From Solobacterium sp. (GTDB lineage: Bacteria; Bacillota_I; Bacilli_A; Erysipelotrichales; Erysipelotrichaceae): a DNA stretch of 64,000 bases. Under the pieces are notes generated by a model. That model was not told the DNA's origin. It worked only from the letters and a program-made list of their open reading frames with translations, and did not search any database. The stretch covers positions 1 through 64,000 of the forward strand of contig JAFWEW010000019.1 of assembly GCA_017512725.1 (NCBI GenBank), read 5' to 3'. A program made the translations under genes and the position numbers. Below are positions 56,964 to 64,000 of this stretch, in pieces; the stretch's first letter is position 1, and each line of letters starts with the position of its first letter.

Positions 56964-58514
56964 ATGCGAACTTGGCGTTCTCTGTATGAAATGTTATGGT
57001 TCCCGATCACCGTTCTTTATTTTGCGGTGTTTTTGCTGGGATTTGGAAATATCCTGTCCAATGAAGCCTATTCGGCAATCATTAATGTCAATAATGAGTT
57101 TGTACTGCTTGCGGCAGAATGCATGATCCGAATCGGAACATTCATGATCGCAAACTTTCCGTTATTGTTCCTGATCCGTCTGGCTGCCCGTAAATCCGGC
57201 AGTGCGACTACCATGATCTCTGCGATCTGCGGTTATATCGCATTCCTGGTCGTATCCATGTATTTCGGCCGTCAGGACCTGCCCGCCTCGGCGTATTCCT
57301 CCATCCTTGGTCTGTCGATGACGACAGCCGGCTCGGCAACCGTACGCGGAGGCGTCCATTACCCGATGCAGACAGGCATTCTTGCGACAGCGATTGTTTC
57401 CGTGATTACCCTGACCAGTCATACCCGGTCCCGCAACAGAAGTGAATACAGCTTCTTCAGCTTTATTTCCCGGGATACCTGGTGTGTGATCCGTACCGTG
57501 ATCTTCTCCGGAATTGCCGGACTGGCAGTGACCTATGTCTGGCCGTATGTGGTAAACCTGATCACAACCTCTCTGGAGTATATCGCGAAAGATACAACCA
57601 ACCCGGTGAACCTTACTCTGTACGGGATACTGGAACGGTTCCTAGGAGTCGTGAACCTTGGTACACTGATTCGTTCACCGTTCTGGTACGGCGCCAGCGG
57701 CGGTACCTGGATCTCCATGGCCGGTACCAATATTGCCGGTGATGTCAATATCTGGACCGCTCAGCTGGAAGCTTCCTCGGTAACCGGTATGTCCGGACGG
57801 TTCATCACTCCGTACTATGTGGTTAATCTCTTTGCGGTACCTGGTATGTTATGGGCATTCTATTCCCTGCAGACGGACCGTCTTGAACGCAGACGACTTC
57901 TGATGTTCTACGTGGTGGTAACCGTTATGTCGATCTTTACCGGAACCCTGCTGCCGCTGGAACTGAGTCTGGTACTGCTCTGCCCGCTGCTGTTCATCAT
58001 GCATGCGGCATATATGGGCATTCTTTTCGGGGTGTTCCATGCGATGCATATCTACCTTGGCTTTAACTATCACGGAACTTCGACGCTTACCGCACTGCCT
58101 GGAACGCTCTTTGAATATCTGAGCTATTTCCAGAACTCCGCAATGCACGGTACGCTGATCAAGATTGCGTTTGTCGGTGTGATCTCCTTTGTGATCTACT
58201 TCCTGATGACAAGACTCTATTTCAAGTCTCTGGCACTGGATCTCTTCCATACCGGATACAAGGATGAAGTGATCGAAGGAACCATTGAAGCGGTCGGCGG
58301 TGTTGAAAACATCAAGATGATCAATGCGGGTACCGAACGTCTGATCATCAGCCTGTATGATTCTTCGAAGCTGAATGTTGATAAACTGCTGGAACTTGGA
58401 GCGATCCGCGTATCGGAGACCAAAGCAGGCTATGCGATCGGGTATGGCGCAAGAAGTACCATGATCCGCATCGGCATCAACAACTACATGCGCAAGACTA
58501 TCCGCAGTATTTAA
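56964..58514 (+). CDS. PTS glucose-family EIIC protein with a degenerate EIIB domain
   Basis: A 516-residue protein. Residues 1-425 form an EIIC-like membrane domain with about ten hydrophobic segments (GNILSNEAYSAIIN, GVVNLGTLIRSPFWYGASG, GFNYHGTSTLTALPG). Residues 434-510 match the EIIB fold of the glucose family (VGGVENIKMI...VDKLLELGAIRV), but the phosphorylation motif NCATRLR is replaced by NAGTERL at 454-460: no cysteine and no first arginine. It therefore cannot take phosphate from EIIA in the known way. It may be a sugar facilitator or a sensor. It follows nadK by 18 bases. No EIIA gene is adjacent. Confidence 0.85.
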   Translation: MRTWRSLYEMLWFPITVLYFAVFLLGFGNILSNEAYSAIINVNNEFVLLAAECMIRIGTFMIANFPLLFLIRLAARKSGSATTMISAICGYIAFLVVSMYFGRQDLPASAYSSILGLSMTTAGSATVRGGVHYPMQTGILATAIVSVITLTSHTRSRNRSEYSFFSFISRDTWCVIRTVIFSGIAGLAVTYVWPYVVNLITTSLEYIAKDTTNPVNLTLYGILERFLGVVNLGTLIRSPFWYGASGGTWISMAGTNIAGDVNIWTAQLEASSVTGMSGRFITPYYVVNLFAVPGMLWAFYSLQTDRLERRRLLMFYVVVTVMSIFTGTLLPLELSLVLLCPLLFIMHAAYMGILFGVFHAMHIYLGFNYHGTSTLTALPGTLFEYLSYFQNSAMHGTLIKIAFVGVISFVIYFLMTRLYFKSLALDLFHTGYKDEVIEGTIEAVGGVENIKMINAGTERLIISLYDSSKLNVDKLLELGAIRVSETKAGYAIGYGARSTMIRIGINNYMRKTIRSI

Positions 58515-58523
58515 GAAGAGCTG

Positions 58524-58549
58524 AAAACGGCAGGAACCTGCCGTTTTAC
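58524..58549 (+). terminator. intrinsic terminator after the PTS-like gene
   Basis: AAAACGGCAGG and CCTGCCGTTTT pair around AA, ending in TTTTA. Confidence 0.8.
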
Positions 58550-58629
58550 TATGCCCTTTTCCAGAAAATACCGGGATCCGGACGTACCTGTCTTTTAAAA
58601 GAAACCCTCCTGATATAATCTCACAGTGT

Positions 58630-58657
58630 TTGCGATAATTGTAAGTCATAGTAAAAT
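58630..58657 (+). promoter_or_regulatory. promoter of the HTH-RCC1 gene
   Basis: -35 TTGCGA (58630-58635), 16-base spacer, -10 TAAAAT (58652-58657). Confidence 0.5.
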
Positions 58658-58681
58658 ATGATCGATGGAGATGTTTTCATT

Positions 58682-61129
58682 ATGACGAATCGACTTCCAG
58701 AAAAACTAAGTGCACTAAGAAAGCATTTTGGATATTCACAAGGGGATATCGCAGAAAAATTAAAAGTCCCGGTTACAGAGTATATGAACTGGGAAAACGG
58801 CAATACGATCTGCCGGATCGAACAGCTGTGTGATCTTTCGAGAATGTTCAAAACACCGGTAGAAGACCTTGCGGATAACACCCGCACGGTGACTCTGCCG
58901 CGGCTTGACGAAGATGATGACAGTATTCAGATTGCCTTTGGAGGCATTACTGCCGGCGCGCTTCCGGAAAATGAAACACTGACGGAAGATGTGACGGAAA
59001 ATCTGATCGTTTCCACCCGGCCGCAGTATGAGGAAACAGCCGAGGTTCCGTATGAGGATCTGCAGAAGACAAGGGTCATGGATACCCAGCAGTTCCAGGA
59101 AACGACGGTCAACCGCATTGTGGATACCGGCACACAGGAACCAATCTATGAAGAGGAACCCCGGCCGGTAAAGAAAAAGCCGGCACCGAAGAAAGAACCG
59201 GAGACCATTCCGTTCCTGGAGACGCTGAAAAAGCTGGACCGAAGAACCTGGATCATTATCGGGTGCTCGCTGGCGGCGCTTGTTGTGCTGATCTCCGTGA
59301 TCTCTGCACTTTCCAGAAAACGTTCCGGTACGGATGTTGAAACCGGAAGCGTGAACCGTCTGGCACTGGGCAATACGTTCTCGATGTATCTTTCTTCCGA
59401 AGGAAACCTCGTGACCGCAGGACAGAACATTCCGACACTGGATTCTGAAGATCTGGTACAGGTCTCCGCAGGCCCGGTATGGGCGATGGGCCTGAAAAAA
59501 GACGGTACGGTTGTATGTTCCGGAGCCGGCAATGCCTGCAAGGTCGAAGACTGGAAAGACATTGTCATGATCGCTGCGGGCGACAATCACAGTGTCGGTC
59601 TGAAGAGTGACGGCACGGTTCTCTGCAACGGCAGTACCGGCGCATGTTCCGTCAGTGACTGGAAAGATATCAAGGCTGTTTATGCCGGCAATGAGATCAC
59701 GATCGGTCTTACCGATACCGGAGAGCTGATGGCCTCCGGAAACTTCAGTTCCATTGAGAAAATCCGTAACCTTACCAATGTCAAAACCGTAGATATCGGA
59801 AACAACCAGATTGCGGTAACCGGTATTGACGGCAGTGTTACCTGCTATGCGACCGGTTCTTCCTCTACAAGCAATACCGCCGCATGGACCGGAATGGATT
59901 CCGCGGTAACCGGCGGAAGCTTTGCGGCAGGTCTTTCCGGCGGAAGAGTCACGCTTGCAAGTACCGATGATGAGATGGTCAAGGCAGTCAGCGAATGGAG
60001 CGGCATTCAGTACATTGCCGCAAGAAACAACACGCTGATCGCAGTTAATTCCAACGGTAAAGTAATCGGAGCCGGTGACAACACCATGGGTGTCTATGGC
60101 GAGAATGATGCGGAACCGGAAGAGACAGAAGATACCGAAGACAGTGCAAAGCTGAAACAGGTCTCGAATGTAACGTATTCTGTGACGTCCGCGAATCTGC
60201 AGATCTCCTGGGATAAAGTTCCGGATGCGGATTACTATAACGTTACGATCAGCACGACTCCGGAAACTCCGTTTAAAACCGAAAAGACGAGCGTTTCGAT
60301 TTCAACCGATAAACTCAAGAGCGGCACAACGTATGTGATCAAGATTACAGCCTGTTCCAAGGATGAGTCGAAACATAAGAATTCCGATACGCTTACGACC
60401 AGCTATCAGTTCGAAGCGAATCTGACCAAGCTGGCGACACCGACAAACATCACCTGCACGCAGAGCGGTACTTCCATGAAGATCTCATGGAACCCGGTAG
60501 CCAACGCAGACCACTATGAAGTAACCGTACAGGATATCTCCCAGACGGTCACTTCTACCAGTGTGACACTGGATATGAGCGGCTGGTCGAGCAAGGACTT
60601 CAGTGTAAATGTCACTGCTTATCCAAGTTCCAAAGATACCCGTTATACCTTCAGTGATACTGCGACGGGAAGCGGTAAATATACGGCAGAGAAAAAACCG
60701 CTGTCTGGTACGCCTACTGTTAATAGTACGAAGTTTGATGAAAGCACCGGCACACTCAGCATCACCTGGAACGCAGTTGAGAATGCCGGCAGCTACAAAG
60801 TTCAGATCGGCCCGATCAGTGCTACGGTAACGGATTGTGCTTACTCGACAAAACTTGACTACGGTACGCATTACGCGATCACGATTACCGCGATCCCTGC
60901 CGATACTTCCAAGTTCACGGAAACGAAGGCAGAAAGTTCCTATGATACGCCTGCGGAGCCGGAACCGGAGCAGGATACCAGCACTGAGGGCGGCTGTAAG
61001 GCGGCTGGAAAAGTATGGTATATCTTAGGCGATGATCCGGGAACCTGTTATGACAGCTGGGACACCGTGAAAGATGCCTGTGTGGCACTCGGAAGAACCT
61101 GGGATGACAACACACATGGCTGTAACTAA
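58682..61129 (+). CDS. membrane-spanning HTH protein with RCC1-like propeller and FN3-like repeats
   Basis: An 815-residue protein with an unusual order. Residues 6-62 are an XRE-type helix-turn-helix (LSALRKHFGYSQGDIAEKLK). A Thr/Glu/Pro-rich cytoplasmic linker follows to 188, a single membrane helix at 189-210, then outside an RCC1-like repeat region (about 225-475; recurring SVGLKSDGTVLCNGS and WAMGLKKDGTVVCSG). Three FN3-like domains (about 490-770; LQISWDKVPDADYYNVTI, MKISWNPVANADHYEV, LSITWNAVENAGSYKV) come next, and a Cys-containing tail (GGCKAAGKVW...NTHGCN). The N-in/C-out layout resembles RodZ. I chose the ATG at 58682; an upstream ATG lacks a ribosome site. It could pass an outside signal to DNA or to cell-wall machinery. 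Confidence 0.85.
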   Translation: MTNRLPEKLSALRKHFGYSQGDIAEKLKVPVTEYMNWENGNTICRIEQLCDLSRMFKTPVEDLADNTRTVTLPRLDEDDDSIQIAFGGITAGALPENETLTEDVTENLIVSTRPQYEETAEVPYEDLQKTRVMDTQQFQETTVNRIVDTGTQEPIYEEEPRPVKKKPAPKKEPETIPFLETLKKLDRRTWIIIGCSLAALVVLISVISALSRKRSGTDVETGSVNRLALGNTFSMYLSSEGNLVTAGQNIPTLDSEDLVQVSAGPVWAMGLKKDGTVVCSGAGNACKVEDWKDIVMIAAGDNHSVGLKSDGTVLCNGSTGACSVSDWKDIKAVYAGNEITIGLTDTGELMASGNFSSIEKIRNLTNVKTVDIGNNQIAVTGIDGSVTCYATGSSSTSNTAAWTGMDSAVTGGSFAAGLSGGRVTLASTDDEMVKAVSEWSGIQYIAARNNTLIAVNSNGKVIGAGDNTMGVYGENDAEPEETEDTEDSAKLKQVSNVTYSVTSANLQISWDKVPDADYYNVTISTTPETPFKTEKTSVSISTDKLKSGTTYVIKITACSKDESKHKNSDTLTTSYQFEANLTKLATPTNITCTQSGTSMKISWNPVANADHYEVTVQDISQTVTSTSVTLDMSGWSSKDFSVNVTAYPSSKDTRYTFSDTATGSGKYTAEKKPLSGTPTVNSTKFDESTGTLSITWNAVENAGSYKVQIGPISATVTDCAYSTKLDYGTHYAITITAIPADTSKFTETKAESSYDTPAEPEPEQDTSTEGGCKAAGKVWYILGDDPGTCYDSWDTVKDACVALGRTWDDNTHGCN

Positions 61130-61162
61130 TCCTGACAGGATTTCAGAACTGGAGAAAAGACG

Positions 61163-61381
61163 ATGAGTGAGAATGAAGCAGTTGTTAATACGGAAGACAA
61201 GATCTGGTTTTACGCAAAACCGGATGGTTCCAAGTTTGGACCATACACGGAAGAAGAACTGATCAAGCTGCTGAAAAACGGGATCCTGACAGCAGATGAC
61301 TTTATCTGGATGACGGAGTTCGAGAACTGGATGAACATCGGCAATTCCATTTACAGTTATTATCTGGAAAAAACACTTTAA
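61163..61381 (+). CDS. GYF_2-domain small protein
   Basis: A 72-residue protein made almost entirely of a GYF_2 (DUF4339) domain: WFYAKPDGSKFGPYTEEEL, then LKNGILTADDFIW and WMNIG. GYF domains bind proline-rich peptides in eukaryotes; the bacterial form is often fused to membrane segments, but here it stands alone. It starts 34 bases after the HTH-RCC1 gene, whose linker contains proline-rich stretches (EEEPRPVKKKPAPKK), so a direct interaction is conceivable. Confidence 0.85.
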   Translation: MSENEAVVNTEDKIWFYAKPDGSKFGPYTEEELIKLLKNGILTADDFIWMTEFENWMNIGNSIYSYYLEKTL

Positions 61382-61389
61382 GTTTAAAG

Positions 61390-61416
61390 CGTCCTCCCGT
61401 TATGGGAGGACGTTTT
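61390..61416 (+). terminator. intrinsic terminator after the GYF_2 gene
   Basis: CGTCCTCCC and GGGAGGACG pair around GTTAT, followed by TTTT. Confidence 0.85.
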
Positions 61417-61430
61417 CAGAAAGAGGCTTT

Positions 61431-62399
61431 ATGAGAAGAGAGTTGAATCTGTTTACACATGACGGACAGTTTCATGCGGATGAGGTTTTTGCGACCGCAA
61501 TGTTTTCCCTGATTGCGGAACGAATCAACGTTGTAAGAGGCGGAGACAGTGATATTCCAGCTGATACGGCCAACTGGATCGTCTATGATATCGGCGGCGG
61601 AGAACTGGATCACCATACGCCGGAAAACAAAGAAGCCAACGGTACACACCCCGGTACGAATGTGCCGTATGCGGCCTGCGGGCTTGTGTGGCGAAAGTAT
61701 TATCCGGAGATTCTGGAAGAACTGGACTGCCCGGAACAGTATACCGACCGGGTATACAGCCGGATTGAACATTCCCTGATTATTGGCATAGATGCCAAAG
61801 ACAATGAATACAATCCGCTGGCAGATGCACTGAATCAGGTTCCGAATCTTACCGATAATCAGCGGAAAGATATTCTGCGGGAGGGGAGATCCGGACTGAC
61901 GATTACGGATATCATCAAAGACTTTAATCCGACCTGGAACTCGGATATGGATCCGTATGAATGCTTCATGGATGCGGTCGCATTTGCCAAGGATATCCTT
62001 CTGAACCGTATCGACAGTGTGATCTCCAGTCTCGATTCCCGTGATTTTGTCATGCGGGCAATTGATTATTCCGCAAATCATATTATGTTAATGAACCAGT
62101 TTGCCCCATGGGAAGGCATCGTATACGGACAGAAGAATAATCCGAAAGCGGCAGACATCTGGTATGCGGTATATCCGGCGATCCGGGGCGGGTGGAATGT
62201 ACAGTGCGCCCGTGCAGACTCGGAAGACCGAAATACGTTCCGTCATCCGCTGCCTAAAGAGTGGTATGGTCTGCGCGGAGAAGAGCTTCAGAACGTAACT
62301 GGTGTAAAAGGTGCACAGTTCTGTCATGTCTCCGGTTTCCTCTGCGGTGCCGATACCCAGGAAGACTGTCTGGAACTGATTCGTCTGGCATCGAAATGA
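61431..62399 (+). CDS. MYG1 family protein (UPF0160), DHH-like nuclease fold
   Basis: A 322-residue MYG1 family protein. The family blocks are THDGQFHADEVFA at 9-21, VYDIGGGELDHH near 50-62 with the metal-binding Asp and His pair, and HPLPKEWYGLRGEEL with GAQFCHVSGFLCG near the C-terminus. MYG1 in eukaryotes is a 3'-5' RNA exonuclease of the DHH superfamily; the bacterial role is unknown. A GAAAGAGG ribosome site precedes the ATG. Confidence 0.92.
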   Translation: MRRELNLFTHDGQFHADEVFATAMFSLIAERINVVRGGDSDIPADTANWIVYDIGGGELDHHTPENKEANGTHPGTNVPYAACGLVWRKYYPEILEELDCPEQYTDRVYSRIEHSLIIGIDAKDNEYNPLADALNQVPNLTDNQRKDILREGRSGLTITDIIKDFNPTWNSDMDPYECFMDAVAFAKDILLNRIDSVISSLDSRDFVMRAIDYSANHIMLMNQFAPWEGIVYGQKNNPKAADIWYAVYPAIRGGWNVQCARADSEDRNTFRHPLPKEWYGLRGEELQNVTGVKGAQFCHVSGFLCGADTQEDCLELIRLASK

Positions 62400-62433
62400 A
62401 TCGGCAGTGCTTCTTAAAAATACATGGAAAAAG

Positions 62434-62462
62434 AAAAACGGGAATTCGTGTGAAATTCCCGT
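62434..62462 (-). terminator. terminator between the MYG1 gene and the kinase gene
   Basis: ACGGGAATT and AATTCCCGT pair. The T-run on the minus strand (TTTTTCTTTTT) indicates termination of the leftward kinase gene; it may also stop the MYG1 transcript. Confidence 0.7.
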
Positions 62463-62515
62463 TCACTGTATTTGGACTGCTTATGATGAAAGCCTGTTCG
62501 TAATCATACGAATCA

Positions 62516-63400
62516 TCAGGAAAGGGATGCGAGAACCTCTTTCAGTTCAGGAATAGAGGTGCTTGCGCCTTTTCTTGTGACAGAGATCGCGGAAGCTTTG
62601 GATGCGAACCGCATCGCAGTCTGCAGATCAACGCCTTCCGCAAGGGAACCGATCAGGAAGCCGGTATAGGTATCTCCGGCACCCACGGTATCAACTGCAG
62701 TTACCGGATAGGATTCCTGTTCGGTACGGATGCCGTCTTTCACGCATACACTGCCTTTGGAGCCATAGGTTACGACGATTGCGGAATTCGGATAACGGTT
62801 CTGCAGCTCCTGGAGCGGATCCTTGGCGTTTTCGGAAAGAAGAGAAGCTTCTTCTTCATTGAGCAGGAAATAATCAACGTAGCCTAATGGCATCTTCCAG
62901 ACCGAAGGATTCATCGGAGAAGGATTCAGAACAATGGTCATTCCGATATCATGCGCCTTTTCAATGATGTATGGGATTTCGGATATTTCATTCTGCAGTA
63001 CCAGCCAGTCCCGGTTCACAAAGTGGGAAAGCACTTCATCTGCGTATGCCCGGGTGATAGCCTGGTTGGCACCGCCGTCCAGAACAATACAGTTTTCGCC
63101 CTCCGGATTAACCTGAATAAAAGCACTTCCGCTGGGCGTATCTTCCAGCTGCAGTACATAGTCCGTATTGACGCCCGCATTCTTCAGGGCATCCAGAAGG
63201 ATCCCGCCGTCAGTCTTTCCGACTGCACCGGCATGGAAGACATGACTTCCGCTCTTCGCCAGTGCGATGGACTGATTCAGTCCTTTTCCACCGCAGGCAG
63301 TCATCCGGCTGAACGACGCTTCGGTCTCTCCCGGCCGTACAAAATGATCCACCTGATAGGTGTAATCGATATTCAATGATCCAAAGTTCAGTATTTTCAT
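62516..63400 (-). CDS. PfkB-family carbohydrate kinase, ribokinase-like
   Basis: A 294-residue sugar kinase resembling ribokinase. N-terminal MKILNFGSLNIDYTYQV, GGKGLNQSIALAKSG (the ribokinase GGKGANQA block) and VDTVGAGDTYTGFL with the catalytic Asp are clear. It probably phosphorylates ribose or another pentose. I chose the ATG at 63400 because GGAGACAG precedes it; the longer frame begins without a ribosome site. No sugar transporter gene is adjacent. Confidence 0.9.
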   Translation of the reverse strand: MKILNFGSLNIDYTYQVDHFVRPGETEASFSRMTACGGKGLNQSIALAKSGSHVFHAGAVGKTDGGILLDALKNAGVNTDYVLQLEDTPSGSAFIQVNPEGENCIVLDGGANQAITRAYADEVLSHFVNRDWLVLQNEISEIPYIIEKAHDIGMTIVLNPSPMNPSVWKMPLGYVDYFLLNEEEASLLSENAKDPLQELQNRYPNSAIVVTYGSKGSVCVKDGIRTEQESYPVTAVDTVGAGDTYTGFLIGSLAEGVDLQTAMRFASKASAISVTRKGASTSIPELKEVLASLS

Positions 63401-63507
63401 ACTTCTGTCTCCTGTTACTCCAATTATACAAAAACCGTATTCCTTCAAAATACTGTTTTCATCCGGAAAACGGTACAGACCGATGAAAGCGGATGCCGGA
63501 GAAAATG

Positions 63508-63537
63508 AAAAGCAGACGGTTCTCTTTCCCGTCTGCC
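63508..63537 (-). terminator. intrinsic terminator of the CPBP protease gene
   Basis: On the minus strand GCAGACGG and CCGTCTGC pair around nine bases, followed by TTTTCATTTTC. Confidence 0.7.
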
Positions 63538-63561
63538 AGATGAACGATTGGTTTCTAAGCC

Positions 63562-64000
63562 TCAGGCCTGTGCCTGTGCTTCTTTTGCCTCAAGTTCCGC
63601 TTCCTGTTCTGCCCAGATATCTACCGGTTTGAGGTTCTTTTTCTTTGCGATGACGACCATAACAATCAGTACGATCGTAATGATGACGCATGCGCCGGCA
63701 CTGCCTTCTACACCAAATCCGGGATTAAAGAAGAATCCATTGGAAGCAGCGTCGAGATGGAACAGGGAGTACGGAGATACGATACCGCTGTTGGGAAGAC
63801 CGAAGATCAGGTTCTGTGTAAAGTTCCATGCGGTATGCAGAAGCATTGCGCCCCAGAGGCAGTCATAATAGTAAATCATGACGGAGAACAGCAGTGCGAT
63901 CAAAGCAATCTGAGCCATGCCGAAGATATTGATACCCGGATTTGCAAGGTGCAGTGCGGTGAAAAATACTGCGTTTCCAATAAATGCGACGAGCGGACTC
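63562..64000 (-). CDS. CPBP family intramembrane protease, C-terminal part (runs off window)
   Basis: The open frame continues to the right edge without a start. The visible C-terminal 145 residues contain the second and third CPBP (Abi/CAAX protease) motifs: FFTALHLAN and LLHTAWNFTQN, with several hydrophobic helices between and after, and a charged tail (DIWAEQEAELEAKEAQ). The first motif, EExxxR, would lie outside the window. An internal Met at 63918 is not the real start because the conserved FxxxH lies upstream of it. Members process prenylated proteins or bacteriocin-related peptides. Confidence 0.85.
   Translation of the reverse strand, partial: SPLVAFIGNAVFFTALHLANPGINIFGMAQIALIALLFSVMIYYYDCLWGAMLLHTAWNFTQNLIFGLPNSGIVSPYSLFHLDAASNGFFFNPGFGVEGSAGACVIITIVLIVMVVIAKKKNLKPVDIWAEQEAELEAKEAQAQA

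Overview
The window is a piece of a Bacillota (Firmicutes) chromosome of moderate GC content. The low-GC-type promoters, AGGAGG-like ribosome binding sites, lysine riboswitch, ECF vitamin-type transporter, diaminopimelate dehydrogenase lysine route and EcfA/YkoD-like fused ATPase suggest a gut or oral anaerobe. I lean toward Erysipelotrichia, but that placement is inference. No rRNA and no CRISPR array are visible. The left 6 kb is the most mobile part; the rest is compact and mostly plus-strand operons with clear intrinsic terminators.

Layout: 1-3000 holds a lipoprotein with an internal duplication, a scar with a 15-codon gene stub and a possible tRNA remnant, and a membrane diguanylate cyclase. 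3070-3456 is a tRNA cluster (His, Phe, Glu, an aberrant Ile, Asp). About 3780-5815 is an IS200/IS605-type transposon with divergent tnpA and tnpB and a strongly structured omega-RNA-like right end. 6037-17365 looks like one sugar-acid regulon: a LacI/KdgR-like repressor (14127-15131) sits among six AACCGGTT-type operators that flank a gluconate-5-dehydrogenase plus a complete branched-chain-amino-acid-type ABC transporter, a gamma-glutamyltransferase-like gene, and KDPG aldolase with KDG kinase.

17727-23131 is a three-gene unit led by a 1336-residue DUF4062-NACHT/STAND-beta-propeller protein, followed by two unrecognised proteins. It is the best candidate in the window for an undescribed system. 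23237-31086 carries a second diguanylate cyclase, kptA, and an ECF transporter (UPF0397 S component, fused EcfA, EcfT) translationally coupled to three tandem SAM hydroxide adenosyltransferase-like genes. Two giant MscS-like channels with paired extracytoplasmic sensor regions and an MFS permease follow. 38123-42235 is a complete lysine operon: promoter, lysine riboswitch, terminator, lysA-dapA-dapB-ddh.

42330-51530 holds a SIS protein, an unannotated 37-residue gene, a MATE pump overlapping or abutting an orphan DNA methyltransferase, a RelBE-type toxin-antitoxin pair, an operon of HAD, nucleosidase, SPL-type radical SAM and SDR, and a GH25 lysozyme with a leaderless-looking start. 52307-56142 contains two adjacent c-di-GMP-type genes, both interrupted (one in-frame TGA, one frameshift). 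56169-64000 has nadK, a PTS EIIBC-like protein that has lost its phosphorylation cysteine, a membrane-spanning HTH-RCC1-FN3 protein with a small GYF_2 partner, MYG1, a ribokinase-like kinase and the C-terminal part of a CPBP membrane protease running off the right edge.
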